NCBI RefSeq assembly: GCF_023101085.1
Contig: NZ_CP064703.1
Span: 2,914,001-2,978,000, forward strand
Reading direction: 5' to 3'
DNA length: 64,000 nucleotides
Origin: Bradyrhizobium sp. 170
GTDB taxonomy: Bacteria > Pseudomonadota > Alphaproteobacteria > Rhizobiales > Xanthobacteraceae
Shown here: one piece after another, positions 52,275 through 62,052 of the stretch
How the letters are laid out: each line of letters starts with the position of its first letter
How positions within the stretch are numbered: position 1 is the stretch's first letter
Notes under the pieces: model-generated
The model's input: the letters and a program-made list of their open reading frames with translations, nothing else
What the model was told of the DNA's origin: nothing
Databases searched by the model: none
Program-made: the position numbers and the translations under genes

Positions 52275-53405
52275 ATGGATATCCAGTTGACGGAAGAACA
52301 GGAATTGCTCCGTTCCAGCATTCAACGGTTCCTGCGCGAGCAGTACGATTTCGACGAGCGCCGAAAAATTGTTGCAACCGATGAGGGGTGGAGCCGCAAG
52401 CACTGGAGCGCCTTTGCGGAGCTTGGGTTGTGCGCGGCACCGTTTCAGGAAAGCTCCGGCGGCCTTGGTGGCGGATCGCTTGCGACAATGATCGTGATGC
52501 AGGAGTTCGGACGCAACCTGGTCGTTGAACCGTACTTCGAGACCGTCGTTCTCGCAGGCGGCCTGATCGAGGACGCTGGCTCGCCCGAGCAGCGCCAGAC
52601 CTTTCTGCCGAAGATCATGGATGGCAGCGCCATATGGACGCTGGCCTGGGCAGAAGGGCGATCACGCTACGATTTCAATAACGTTACGACGACGGCGCGG
52701 CACCAGGGGGACAATTTTGTCTTGAGTGGAACCAAGGCGGCAGTGATTGGTGCGCCGTGGGCCGACAAGCTGATCGTCTCGGCGCGCACATCAGGCGGAC
52801 CCCGCGATCGTGCCGGCGTAAGCCTGTTCGTCGTCGATCGCGATTCGGCCAATCTCCACCTGCAAAGCTTCAAAACCGTCGATGGCCGGCGCGCCGCCGA
52901 ACTCACGCTGATGGACGTGCAAGTGCCGGCCAGCCAGCTGCTTGGTACCGAAGGTGAAGGCGTCGCGGCGCTGGAGGCGTGCCGTGACCGTGCTATCGCA
53001 GCACTCTGCGCGGAAGCCGTCGGCGCGATGTCGGTGCTGAATTCGGCGACGCTTGAATACAGCAAAGCGCGCAAGCAATTCGGGGTCGCCCTCGGGACGT
53101 TTCAGGTGTTGCAGCACCGCATGGTCGATATGTTCATCGCGCTCGAAGAGTCGATCTCGCTCACGCAACATTTGAGCCTCAGCCTTGCGGCTCGGGAGCC
53201 AAATGGATCGAAGCTGGCGTCGGGCGCGAAGTCGAAAGTCGGCAACGCCGCACGCTTCGTCGCAGAGCAGGCCGTGCAGCTACATGGCGGCATGGGCATG
53301 AGCGACGAATTGAACGTCGGCCATTACTTCAAGCGGATAAGCTCCATCAACATCCAGTTTGGCGATCCTGCCTATCATCTGATGCGATATGCGCAGCAAA
53401 GCTGA
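52275..53405 (+). CDS. Acyl-CoA dehydrogenase, small partner (block B)
   Basis: 376 residues. N-terminus MDIQLTEEQELLRSSIQRFL is identical to the block A twin; the C-terminal QLHGGMGMSDELNVGHYFKR is kept. Substitutions are scattered through the middle domain. If subunits of both blocks are made together, mixed complexes are possible because the interface regions are so alike. Confidence 0.92.
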   Translation: MDIQLTEEQELLRSSIQRFLREQYDFDERRKIVATDEGWSRKHWSAFAELGLCAAPFQESSGGLGGGSLATMIVMQEFGRNLVVEPYFETVVLAGGLIEDAGSPEQRQTFLPKIMDGSAIWTLAWAEGRSRYDFNNVTTTARHQGDNFVLSGTKAAVIGAPWADKLIVSARTSGGPRDRAGVSLFVVDRDSANLHLQSFKTVDGRRAAELTLMDVQVPASQLLGTEGEGVAALEACRDRAIAALCAEAVGAMSVLNSATLEYSKARKQFGVALGTFQVLQHRMVDMFIALEESISLTQHLSLSLAAREPNGSKLASGAKSKVGNAARFVAEQAVQLHGGMGMSDELNVGHYFKRISSINIQFGDPAYHLMRYAQQS

Positions 53406-53457
53406 ATGTTCGTTCGAGGCGGTAATCCGACTGTCGTATCCAACCAGAGGCTAACCA

Positions 53458-54645
53458 ATGACTGAAGCTGTGATCGTCTCGACCGCTCGCACCCCGATCG
53501 GCAAGGCATACAAAGGCGCGCTCAACCATACCGAGGGCGCCACCCTGTTGGGGCACGCGATCTCGTCGGCGCTGTCACGCGCCAGGATCGAGGGCGCCGA
53601 AGTAGAGGATGTCGTGATGGGTTGCGCCATGCAACAGGGTACCACGGGCACCAATATTGCGCGGAAGGCGCTGCTGCGCGCTGGACTTCCGGTGAGCGTG
53701 GCCGGAACGACCATAGATCGCCAATGCGCGTCCGGCCTTCAGGCGATTGCGTTAGCTGCACGGTCCGTGATTTTCGACGGTGTGGAAGTCGCTATCGGCG
53801 GCGGCGGTGAGTCGATCAGCCTGGTGCAGAACAACCAGATGAACACGTTTCATGCCGTCGATTCAGAGCTGCTCGCCATCAAGGGCGATGCTTATATGGC
53901 GATGCTGGATACAGCCGAGATCGTGGCAAAGCGCTACGACATTTCGCGCGAACGCCAGGACGAATATAGCCTGGAGAGCCAGCGCCGGACGGCGGCAGCG
54001 CAGCAGGGCGGCCGCTTCAACGACGAACTTGCACCGATCAAGACTACGATGGCGGTCACCGACAAGGCGACCGGTGCCGTGTCATATCAGCAAGTGACGC
54101 TGTCGGCCGACGAGGGGCCGCGTCCCGATACCACCGCTGAAGGCCTCGCGGGCGTCAAGCCGGCCAAGGGGCCGGGCTTCACCATTACGGGCGGTAATGC
54201 GAGCCAGCTCTCCGACGGCGCAAGTGCCGCCGTCATCATGAGCGACAGACTGGCGGCGCAGAAGGGACTAAAGCCGCTCGGCATTTTCCGCGGCTTTGTC
54301 GCGGCGGGCTGCGAGCCGGACGAGATGGGAGTGGGGCCGGTCTACGCCGTGCCCCGGCTACTCAAGCGTCACGGACTCAAGATCGACGATATCGATCTCT
54401 GGGAATTGAACGAGGCATTCGCAGTGCAAGTCATCTATTGCCGCGACAAGCTCGGGATCGATCCGGAAAAGCTCAACGTCAATGGCGGCTCGATCGCGGT
54501 TGGCCACCCCTACGGCATGACCGGAGCGCGGCTGACCGGCCACGCCTTGATCGAGGGGCGCCGGCGCAAAGCCAAATACGCCGTCGTCACCATGTGCGTG
54601 GGCGGCGGCATGGGCGCTGCAGGACTTCTCGAAATTGTCCACTGA
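53458..54645 (+). CDS. Thiolase (acetyl-CoA acyltransferase), block B operon
   Basis: 395 residues, twin of 20540. C90 in [31 protein letters not shown] and [10 protein letters not shown] are intact. Reading frame and length are identical to the block A gene. Carries out the thiolytic step for the CoA esters formed by the block B dehydrogenases. Confidence 0.93.
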   Translation: MTEAVIVSTARTPIGKAYKGALNHTEGATLLGHAISSALSRARIEGAEVEDVVMGCAMQQGTTGTNIARKALLRAGLPVSVAGTTIDRQCASGLQAIALAARSVIFDGVEVAIGGGGESISLVQNNQMNTFHAVDSELLAIKGDAYMAMLDTAEIVAKRYDISRERQDEYSLESQRRTAAAQQGGRFNDELAPIKTTMAVTDKATGAVSYQQVTLSADEGPRPDTTAEGLAGVKPAKGPGFTITGGNASQLSDGASAAVIMSDRLAAQKGLKPLGIFRGFVAAGCEPDEMGVGPVYAVPRLLKRHGLKIDDIDLWELNEAFAVQVIYCRDKLGIDPEKLNVNGGSIAVGHPYGMTGARLTGHALIEGRRRKAKYAVVTMCVGGGMGAAGLLEIVH

Positions 54646-54698
54646 CGAACAACAAGCCGGCCAGTCCAGACATCTGTGAAACCACATCGGAGGCACGC

Positions 54699-55712
54699 GT
54701 GAAGACAGCAATTACTGCGATGTTCGGCATCGAACATCCGATCATCCAGGGCGGAATGCACTATGTGGGGTTTGCTGAACTCGCGGCCGCCGTGTCGAAC
54801 GCCGGCGGACTCGGGATTATCACCGGTCTGACGCAAAGAACGCCGGAGCTATTGGCCAAGGAGATCGCGCGTTGCCGGGACATGACGGACAAGCCGTTCG
54901 GCGTGAACCTGACGTTCCTGCCGACCTTCAGCGCGCCGCCCTATCCGGAGTACATCGCAGCCATCAGGGAAGGCGGGATCAAGGTCGTTGAAACCGCGGG
55001 TCGCAGCCCTGAGCAGTATATGCTGGCCTTGAAGGCGGGTGGCATCAAGGTGATTCACAAATGCACGTCCGTTCGCCACTCGCTGAAGGCCGAGCAGATC
55101 GGCTGCGACGCCGTCAGTGTCGATGGCTTCGAATGCGGCGGGCATCCCGGCGAGGACGATATGCCCAACATGATCCTGCTGCCGCGCGCGGACGAGGAAC
55201 TGAAGATACCGTTCGTGGCGTCGGGCGGCATGGCGGACGCGCGCAGCCTGGTCGCTGCCCTTGCGATGGGGGCCGCCGGGATGAACATGGGAACGCGCTT
55301 CATTGCCACCAGGGAAGCGCCGGTGCACGAGAACGTCAAGAATGCGCTGGTCAAGGCATCAGAGCTCGACACGCGTCTGGTCATGCGCAGGCTCCGGAAT
55401 ACCGAGCGCGTATTGAACAACAAGGGCGTCGAGCAGTTGCTCGAGATCGAACGAGAGAAGGGCAAGCAACTCAAGATCGAAGATATCCACGATCAGGTGG
55501 CGGGCGTCTATCCCAAGGTGATGATCGACGGCGATATGGATGCTGGCGCCTGGAGTTGCGGCATGGTCGCGGGCCTCATCCATGACATTCCGACGGTAAA
55601 GGAACTGATCGATCGCATCATGGCGGACGCCGAGCGGATCATCCGTCAGCGCCTGACCGGCTTCCTCGATGATGCCGAGCAAAGGCCGGCTGCCGCTCGG
55701 GCGATCGCGTGA
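54699..55712 (+). CDS. Nitronate monooxygenase / FabK-like flavoprotein (block B)
   Basis: 337 residues from GTG 54699 with CGGAGG upstream. FMN barrel motifs IQGGMHYVGFAELAAAVSNAGGLGIIT and DGFECGGHPGEDD are kept. Only the last ~15 residues differ strongly from the twin (DDAEQRPAAARAIA against DADSKEALKVA), exactly where the synteny of the two blocks ends: a flavin reductase follows here, a crotonase follows in block A. Confidence 0.87.
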   Translation: MKTAITAMFGIEHPIIQGGMHYVGFAELAAAVSNAGGLGIITGLTQRTPELLAKEIARCRDMTDKPFGVNLTFLPTFSAPPYPEYIAAIREGGIKVVETAGRSPEQYMLALKAGGIKVIHKCTSVRHSLKAEQIGCDAVSVDGFECGGHPGEDDMPNMILLPRADEELKIPFVASGGMADARSLVAALAMGAAGMNMGTRFIATREAPVHENVKNALVKASELDTRLVMRRLRNTERVLNNKGVEQLLEIEREKGKQLKIEDIHDQVAGVYPKVMIDGDMDAGAWSCGMVAGLIHDIPTVKELIDRIMADAERIIRQRLTGFLDDAEQRPAAARAIA

Positions 55713-55739
55713 GCGCTCCGGAAGGGGAGAGGGGAATTT

Positions 55740-56393
55740 ATGGATCTGGCCGACTTCCACTACTACGAGCCTTCGAAGGGTCACGGACTCCGACATAATC
55801 CATTCAACGCGATTGTCGCGCCGCGTCCGATCGGCTGGATTTCGTCGCGGAATGCGGCTGGTCAACTGAATCTTGCTCCATACAGCTTCTTCAACGCGTT
55901 CCTCTACGACCCTCCGATAATCGGGTTCTCCTCAATTTCGTGGAAGGACACCGTAAAGAACGTCAGCGAGACCCGCGAATTCGTCTGGAATCTGGTTACG
56001 ATGGATCTGGGCGAGCGCATGAACGTGACGGCGACGTCTCTCGATCACGGCGTGAGCGAGTTCGAAGCAGCAGGGCTGACGCCAATACCCGGGCGCCACG
56101 TCGCTGTGCCGCGGGTAGGCGAGAGCAGGGCCGCAATGGAATGCAAGGTCGTCGAGGTCTCTCAGTTGGCGAATGCGCGTGGTGAGAAGGTCGAAGGATG
56201 GTTCGTACTCGGCGAGGTCGTGGCGGTGTACATCGACAGGACTTTGATCGAGGACGGTGTCTACAACACTGCACTTGCGCGTCCCATACTGCGCGCGGGC
56301 CGTGGTGGAGATTACCTCGAGGTCAGGACCGAAAACATGTTCGAGATGAAGCGCCCGGCTGGCAGCAGCAAGCCGGAATTCCACGGCACCTGA
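55740..56393 (+). CDS. Flavin reductase-domain protein, intact (block B)
   Basis: 217 residues of the flavin reductase-like FMN-binding split-barrel family: HNPFNAIVAPRPIGWISSRN, LNLAPYSFFNAFLYDPPIIGFSS, KNVSETREFVWNLVT, MECKVVEV, GEVVAVYID. Such proteins supply reduced flavin to a partner oxygenase or act alone on flavin. The adjacent flavoprotein at 54699 is a possible partner. Its block A copy at 25264 is frameshifted. One base separates its stop from the stop of the convergent MFS gene. Confidence 0.9.
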   Translation: MDLADFHYYEPSKGHGLRHNPFNAIVAPRPIGWISSRNAAGQLNLAPYSFFNAFLYDPPIIGFSSISWKDTVKNVSETREFVWNLVTMDLGERMNVTATSLDHGVSEFEAAGLTPIPGRHVAVPRVGESRAAMECKVVEVSQLANARGEKVEGWFVLGEVVAVYIDRTLIEDGVYNTALARPILRAGRGGDYLEVRTENMFEMKRPAGSSKPEFHGT

Positions 56394-56394
56394 A

Positions 56395-57606
56395 TCAAGA
56401 CGCCGGGCCCCGCGCGTACAAGCCAAGAGCCAGCAGTGAAAACGCGCTCAGCACTACGCCCAGCGCGAACATTGCCTCATGCGACACCGTGGCGGCGAGC
56501 CATACGCCGATTGCGGCGTTCATCATCTGCCAGAAACCCAGCAGCGCCGAGGCCGCGCCGGCTTTTTCCCCGAATGGAGAGAGCGCCCGCGCGGTAGCCA
56601 GTGGACTGACAATCCCCATACCGAGGAGAAATACGCTCATCGCGCCCAGAAACGGCAGGAAAGTCGGGCTGATCATCGAGATGATCAGGATCGCGACGCT
56701 GCCGGCGGTGGTTGCCAACAGTCCTGCCCGGATCGGGCCATCGAGCCCGTAGCGTGGCGCCAGTTTCGTCGCCAGCATACCCGCGGCGAATACGATGAAG
56801 ACGGTGCCGGCGAAGAAGAGGCCGAGCTGCATCGGCGTGAAGTCAAGCGCTTCAATGAACAAGCGCGGTGCAGCCGAAAACATCGAGAACAAGCCGCCGA
56901 TGATCAGGCTCGCGGTCGCAGCCGGGATAGCGAAACGGCGATCGCCAATCAGGCCAACATAGATCCTGACGATAGCGACCGGATTGAGCGGAGTGCGGAT
57001 CGAATTGTGGGTTTCGCCGATGACAAAGCCGTAGGCAATGGCGCCCGCAGCAGCAAAGGCCGCGACGAGAGCGAATTCGGAGCGCCAGCCAAAGCTGTGA
57101 TCGAGTGCGCCGCCGAGCAGCGGCGAGAATCCGGGGGCTGCGGACATTGCGATCATGATCAGCGCCATCGCGCGCGCCAATGCGGGCCCACGGAACATGT
57201 CGCGGGCGATGGCGCGAGACAGCACTGACGTCGCGCAGGCGCCCGCAGCCTGCACGACGCGGCCGACCAAAAGATTAGGCAGGTCGTTCGCCAAACCGCA
57301 CCAGACGCTGCCGCCGAAGAACACCGCAAATCCGATCAGGACCGGCCAGCGTCTTCCGTAGCGATCCGAAAGCGGCCCGACCACGAGCTGGCCAAACCCG
57401 AACACCGCAAGAAAGACAGTGATGGCGGACGTGACAGCCGCGCTCGTGACATTCAACGAGATCGCAATTTGTGGCAGCGACGGCAGCAAGATGTTGGTCG
57501 CGAGCGTCCCCATGGCGGCCAGGACGGAAAGGACCGCGATCGGCAGGGCGCTGGAGATGGGAACGCCCGGCGGCGCGGTCTTGGTCGCTTCGCACTGGTC
57601 TGCCAT
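56395..57606 (-). CDS. MFS transporter, Bcr/CflA type (second copy)
   Basis: 403 residues from ATG 57606; a longer open reading extends into the intergenic region without a ribosome site. GPLSDRYGRRWPVLIG loop and the MSAAPGFSPLLGGALDHSFGWR motif match the paralogue at 36814. It is followed in map order by the AtoB-like thiolase on the same strand, the same pair as at 36.8-39.5 kb. Confidence 0.9.
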   Translation of the reverse strand: MADQCEATKTAPPGVPISSALPIAVLSVLAAMGTLATNILLPSLPQIAISLNVTSAAVTSAITVFLAVFGFGQLVVGPLSDRYGRRWPVLIGFAVFFGGSVWCGLANDLPNLLVGRVVQAAGACATSVLSRAIARDMFRGPALARAMALIMIAMSAAPGFSPLLGGALDHSFGWRSEFALVAAFAAAGAIAYGFVIGETHNSIRTPLNPVAIVRIYVGLIGDRRFAIPAATASLIIGGLFSMFSAAPRLFIEALDFTPMQLGLFFAGTVFIVFAAGMLATKLAPRYGLDGPIRAGLLATTAGSVAILIISMISPTFLPFLGAMSVFLLGMGIVSPLATARALSPFGEKAGAASALLGFWQMMNAAIGVWLAATVSHEAMFALGVVLSAFSLLALGLYARGPAS

Positions 57607-57703
57607 GGGAACTTTCGCGCTGATAGGGATAGGCAGGTTACAAGGCGGCGAGCGACGCGGTTCGCGCCACTCGCCGAGCCGTTTTTTTGCCGGATCGCCC
57701 GTG

Positions 57704-58903
57704 CTATCCGCGGACGACGCGCTCGATCGCGATGGCGGTGGCTTCACCGCCACCGATGCAAAGGGCTGCAACGCCGCGCTTGAGGTTCTGCGCCTCCAGC
57801 GCATGCAGCAGCGTCACGATCAGGCGTGCGCCGGTGGCGCCGATCGGATGACCGAGCGCGCAGGCGCCGCCATTGACGTTCAGCTTCTCGCGGGGGATGG
57901 CGAGATCCTTCTGCGCCGCCATCGCCACCACCGCGAAGGCCTCGTTGATCTCGAACAGGTCGACGTCGCCGACGCTCCAGCCGACCTTGTCCAACAGCTT
58001 GCGAATGGCCGGGATCGGCGCGGTGGTGAACCATTGCGGCTCCTGGCTATGGGTGGCGTGGCCCTTGATCTCGGCCAGCACCGGAAGCCCGTCGCGATCG
58101 GCGAGGGAGCGCTTTGCGAGGATGAGTGCCGCGGCGCCGTCGGCGTTCGCCGAGGAGGCCGCCGGCGTGATGGTGCCGTTGGCGCGGAACGCTGCTTTCA
58201 ATCCGGGAATCTTCGCCGGGTCGACCTTGAGCGGGTGCTCGTCATTGGCGATGATCCGCGGCCCGGCCTTCTCCGTCAGCGTGATCGGCGCGATCTCGGC
58301 CCTGAACGCGCCGCCTTCGACCGCCTTGCGCGCGCGGGTCAAGGTCTCCATCGCGTAGGCGTCCTGATCCCCGCGGGTGAACTGATAGGCTTCCGCTGTC
58401 GCTTCGCCGAAATCGCCCATCGAGCGGCCGGTCTCATAGGCGTCTTCCAGCCCGTCCATCATCATGTGATCGATGATGCGGTCGTGGCCGGCGCGGTAAC
58501 CGCCGCGCGCCTTGGCCAGCAGATAGGGCGCATTGCTCATGCTCTCCATGCCGCCGGACAGCACGATCGAGGCGGAGCCTGCATTGATGATGTCGTGGGC
58601 CAGCATGGTGGCCTTCATGCCGGAGCCGCAGACCTTGTTGATGGTGGTAGCGCCGGTGGCATCCGGCAATTTGGCGCCGCGGGCGGCCTGGCGGGCCGGC
58701 GCCTGGCCCTGTCCGGCCGGCAACACGTTACCCATGAACACCTCGTCGATCTTTTCGGGGGCCAGCTTCGCCCGCTCCAGCGCCGCGCTGATCACATGAG
58801 AGCCGAGCTTGTGGGCGCTGAGAGGTGACAACTCGCCCATGAACCGGCCGAGCGGCGTGCGGGCGGCGGAAAGAATGACGACGGGATCGGAAGCAGCGGC
58901 CAT
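57704..58903 (-). CDS. Acetyl-CoA acetyltransferase-like thiolase (AtoB/PhaA type, second copy)
   Basis: 399 residues. C92 in NKVCGSGMKA, EINEAFAVV, GGACALGHPIGATGARL and LCIGGGEATA are intact. Only scattered changes against the copy at 38258, for example Ala for Thr near the N-terminus. GGAG ribosome site. Divergent from the TetR gene at 59075 with a palindrome between. Confidence 0.93.
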   Translation of the reverse strand: MAAASDPVVILSAARTPLGRFMGELSPLSAHKLGSHVISAALERAKLAPEKIDEVFMGNVLPAGQGQAPARQAARGAKLPDATGATTINKVCGSGMKATMLAHDIINAGSASIVLSGGMESMSNAPYLLAKARGGYRAGHDRIIDHMMMDGLEDAYETGRSMGDFGEATAEAYQFTRGDQDAYAMETLTRARKAVEGGAFRAEIAPITLTEKAGPRIIANDEHPLKVDPAKIPGLKAAFRANGTITPAASSANADGAAALILAKRSLADRDGLPVLAEIKGHATHSQEPQWFTTAPIPAIRKLLDKVGWSVGDVDLFEINEAFAVVAMAAQKDLAIPREKLNVNGGACALGHPIGATGARLIVTLLHALEAQNLKRGVAALCIGGGEATAIAIERVVRG

Positions 58904-58930
58904 GGCGAACTCTCCTGTTGATAGCTGTTG

Positions 58931-58952
58931 TTATATGATGATAATCATATAA
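58931..58952. promoter_or_regulatory. TetR-type palindrome between thiolase and TetR genes
   Basis: The 22 bases centre on ATATGATGATAATCATAT and form a near-perfect inverted repeat (arms TTATATGAT / ATCATATAA). It lies 28 bases before the thiolase start and 123 before TetR. Related elements are at 23709 and 39484. Confidence 0.75.
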
Positions 58953-59074
58953 GATGGCCGGCATTGCAATGCAATGTTGCCGTGGCCTTCAAGGAAGCGC
59001 GGTTCCAGAATTGCTCGGAGGGGATAGGAACGGCTTGCACAGCCGGTCACCTCTGGAGTTTGCACGGGGTGGCG

Positions 59075-59698
59075 ATGCGTTACGAAGAAAACCACAGGCG
59101 TCAAACCCACAGTCGGATCGTTGAAAATGCCTCCTACGGCTTACGCCAGAAGGGTGCCAAAGGGCTCAGTGTTGTCGACTTGATGAAGCTCGCGGGTCTG
59201 ACGCATGGCGGCTTCTATAACCATTTCGATTCGCGTGCCGCGCTTGTTGGCGAGGCAATCGCTTTTGCAATGGACCAGATGACCGAGCGGTGGAAAAAGC
59301 TGGCGAATGGGAAGGCCAACGGGGAGCGCTTCGAGGCGTTGATCGCCGATTATCTTAGTCCCCGGCATCGCGACAATCCTAAACACGGTTGCGCGCTTCC
59401 GGCGTTGGCCGCCGACGTCGCCCGATCGGGCCCGCGCGAGCGGCGGGCCTTGGCCTCCAAACTGGAAAAGATGATCGACGTCTTTGCCGAGTTGCTTCCC
59501 GATGAAGCACCCCAACAGGCTCGCCAAATCGCAACAGGCGCTATCGCAATCATGGTTGGATCGATGGTGCTGTCGCGTGCTGTCGGCGCCGGGAAGCTTT
59601 CCGACAGCATTCTCGATGCCGGACGCATGACCGCCGGCAGCCGGATTCGGAAGCCCCAGCGGAGAACGACAAAGGCGATGCGCTGCGACAAATCATAA
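59075..59698 (+). CDS. TetR/AcrR family regulator (second paralogue)
   Basis: 207 residues from ATG 59075 (MRYEENHRRQTHSRIVENAS), aligned with the start of the 23767 protein. HTH: GLRQKGAKGLSVVDLMKLAGLTHGGFYNHFDSRAALV. Ligand domain with HGCALPALAADVARSGPRERR. Basic C-terminal tail (RIRKPQRRTTKAMR). Likely binds the palindrome at 58931, controlling the thiolase and the downstream oxidoreductase. Confidence 0.9.
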   Translation: MRYEENHRRQTHSRIVENASYGLRQKGAKGLSVVDLMKLAGLTHGGFYNHFDSRAALVGEAIAFAMDQMTERWKKLANGKANGERFEALIADYLSPRHRDNPKHGCALPALAADVARSGPRERRALASKLEKMIDVFAELLPDEAPQQARQIATGAIAIMVGSMVLSRAVGAGKLSDSILDAGRMTAGSRIRKPQRRTTKAMRCDKS

Positions 59699-59713
59699 CG
59701 TAGGGAGGTCACG

Positions 59714-62035
59714 ATGACGGCCGGCAAGTGGCTCAAGACAGCCTGCAACCTGTGTTACATAAATTGCGGTATCGAAGTCCTGGTGAATGACGGGCGCCTC
59801 GAGAAAGTGCGAGGCGACCGTTCGAGCCCGAAATCACAGGGTTATCTGTGCAACAAGGCGACCCGGATTCCATATTATGCGCATCACAGGGATCGGCTCA
59901 CGACCCCGTTGCGTCGTCGCGCCGACGGTGGCTTTGATGAAATCGCGTGGGACGTGGCGATCGCAGAAATCGCGGAGCGTCTGCGAGACGTCGTCGACAA
60001 GTATGGCGGCAAGAGTATCGCCCTTTATGGCGGCGGCGGGCAGGGCAACCACGCCGGCGGTGCCTACGCCAGTGGATTGTTGCGCGCGCTGGGTTCGCGC
60101 AGCGTCTTCAACGCCCTTTCGCAGGAGAAAACCGGCGACTTCTGGGTCAATGGCCACATGTTCGGCAGCCAGACCTGCCACACCGCCGAGGACGTACATC
60201 ATTGCGATCTCCTGCTGGTCATCGGTGCAAATCCCTGGATCGCGCACGGCTTCCCCAATGCGCGCGATCATCTCAATCAAATCCGCAAGGATCCCGCACG
60301 CAAGCTGATCGTCATTGATCCCCGGCGAACCGAAACCGCCGAAATGGCGGATATGCATCTTGCGGTTCGTCCCGGCACGGACGCGTTTCTCCTTGGTGCG
60401 CTGCTGGCCACGCTTGTCCGTTCCGACCGGATCGACCATGCGTTCATTGAGGAGCACACGACCGGCTTCGCGGAAGTGAGGCGGGCACTGCTAGACATCC
60501 CCGTTGAAGAATGGGCTGCTGCCGCGGATATCTCGATCGCGGACCTGGAGCGTTGCGCCGCGATGATCGCGGCCGCGAAGGCCATGGTGGTTCGGGTCGA
60601 GCTTGGCATCCAGCAAGGCATCAACTCGACGCTCAACTCCTATCTCGAAAAGCTTTTGATCATGCTTTCCGGCAATTTCGGCCGCAAAGGTACCAACCAA
60701 TTGCATAGCTGGCTTCAACCGCTATGGGGCAATTCTCCGAGCCAGACATTCGCACCGACCGGCGACGCAATTATCGGGGGCCTGTTGCCGCCCAACATTT
60801 TCCCCGAAGCGGTGCTCAAGGACCATCCTGACCGGTTGCGTTGCGCCTGGATCGACAGCTCCAATCCTGCCAATACCGCCGCAAACACCGAGGCGGTGGA
60901 GCGCGCGCTGCGCTCGCTCGAGCTATGCGTTGTGGTTGACGTTGCGATGACCGAAACCGCACGGCTCGCGCATTACGTTCTCCCGGCGTCCTCACAATTC
61001 GAGAAAACCGAATTTACCCTGTTCAACTTTGAATTTCCGACGAACTATTTTCACGTTCGTGCCGGTGTGTTGCCGCCGCTCGCCGGCACCTTGCCGGAGC
61101 CCGAGATCTACACGCGGCTTGCCATCGCCCTGGGACTTCTACCAGGTGACAACGTACTCGCGCCCCTGCGGGAGGCGGCGCGGCGTTCGCGAGCCGAGTT
61201 CGCCACAGCCTTTCGTGCTTTCATCGCGGAGAACCCCGGCGCAGTCGCTGCCCTGGTGCTCTATCACACATTGGGGCAGACGCTTCCGGATGGCACGGCA
61301 GCCGCAGCACCCTTGTGGGGCGCGGCGCTGGCTTGCGCGAAACGATCGCCGCACGCGGTGCGGCGGGCGATCGGCGCATCGGACGAGGTGACGGATCATC
61401 AGCTCGGCGATCTCCTGTTCGACACTATCGTGGCCACACGGCAGGGCACCGCGGTTACCCGGCACGACTATGGCGAGGTCTGGTCATTGATCAGCCATTC
61501 GGATCGCAGGGTTCGGCTGGCGCTCCCGCAGATGCTGGAATGGCTCGGGCGTCTCGATCCGCAAGCAGCAGGCGCGCCAAAGGAGTTTCCGTTCATGCTG
61601 GCGGCGGGTGGCCGGCGCATGTTCAATGCCAACCAGATCTTTCGCGATCCCGCGTGGCGTCGCGAGGATCCGGATGGCGCCATGTTGATCAATTCGAGCG
61701 ATCTGAGCGAGTTGGGCGCGAAGGATGGTGACTGGATCGCCGTCGAGTCGGTGGTCGGGCGGCTCGTCGTCCGCTGCAAGGTCGACGACGCCATGCGAAA
61801 TGGCCAGTTGGCGCTGCCGCACGGCTACGGTCAGGCATACCCCGCGTCGGACGGAGAGCGCCTGATCAACGGGCCGCGTATCAATCTGCTCACGGAAAGC
61901 GGCAACCGCGATCCCATTGCGGGCACGCCCTACCACAAGAACGTCGCGGTTCGTCTGGCCCTGGTGTCCGCGCACGAGGCTGCCGCCTATCAGTCGCAGT
62001 CCGAGCGAATTCATATGAGAGTGGCCGGACAATAG
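59714..62035 (+). CDS. Molybdopterin (bis-MGD) oxidoreductase, DMSO reductase superfamily
   Basis: 773 residues, SD GGGAGG. N-terminal 4Fe-4S motif C11-x2-C14-x3-C18 with the fourth ligand C46 (GYLCNK). Pterin-binding signatures: ALYGGGGQGNHAGG, VIGANPWIAHGFPNAR, VIDPRRTETAEMAD and the C-terminal GQLALPHGYGQAYP. A Cys in FGSQTCHTAED near residue 155 is the probable Mo ligand. No Tat signal, so cytoplasmic. No electron-transfer subunit gene adjoins it. Substrate unknown; in this setting it may hydroxylate, hydrate or reduce a CoA-linked or ring intermediate. Follows TetR by 15 bases. Confidence 0.9.
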   Translation: MTAGKWLKTACNLCYINCGIEVLVNDGRLEKVRGDRSSPKSQGYLCNKATRIPYYAHHRDRLTTPLRRRADGGFDEIAWDVAIAEIAERLRDVVDKYGGKSIALYGGGGQGNHAGGAYASGLLRALGSRSVFNALSQEKTGDFWVNGHMFGSQTCHTAEDVHHCDLLLVIGANPWIAHGFPNARDHLNQIRKDPARKLIVIDPRRTETAEMADMHLAVRPGTDAFLLGALLATLVRSDRIDHAFIEEHTTGFAEVRRALLDIPVEEWAAAADISIADLERCAAMIAAAKAMVVRVELGIQQGINSTLNSYLEKLLIMLSGNFGRKGTNQLHSWLQPLWGNSPSQTFAPTGDAIIGGLLPPNIFPEAVLKDHPDRLRCAWIDSSNPANTAANTEAVERALRSLELCVVVDVAMTETARLAHYVLPASSQFEKTEFTLFNFEFPTNYFHVRAGVLPPLAGTLPEPEIYTRLAIALGLLPGDNVLAPLREAARRSRAEFATAFRAFIAENPGAVAALVLYHTLGQTLPDGTAAAAPLWGAALACAKRSPHAVRRAIGASDEVTDHQLGDLLFDTIVATRQGTAVTRHDYGEVWSLISHSDRRVRLALPQMLEWLGRLDPQAAGAPKEFPFMLAAGGRRMFNANQIFRDPAWRREDPDGAMLINSSDLSELGAKDGDWIAVESVVGRLVVRCKVDDAMRNGQLALPHGYGQAYPASDGERLINGPRINLLTESGNRDPIAGTPYHKNVAVRLALVSAHEAAAYQSQSERIHMRVAGQ

Positions 62036-62052
62036 CTCGAAGGGAGCGTTAA

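Noticed and set aside
57419..58828. 469-codon open frame on the plus strand
   Set aside because: Antisense to the thiolase and the MFS start; Arg/Gly-rich and without domains.
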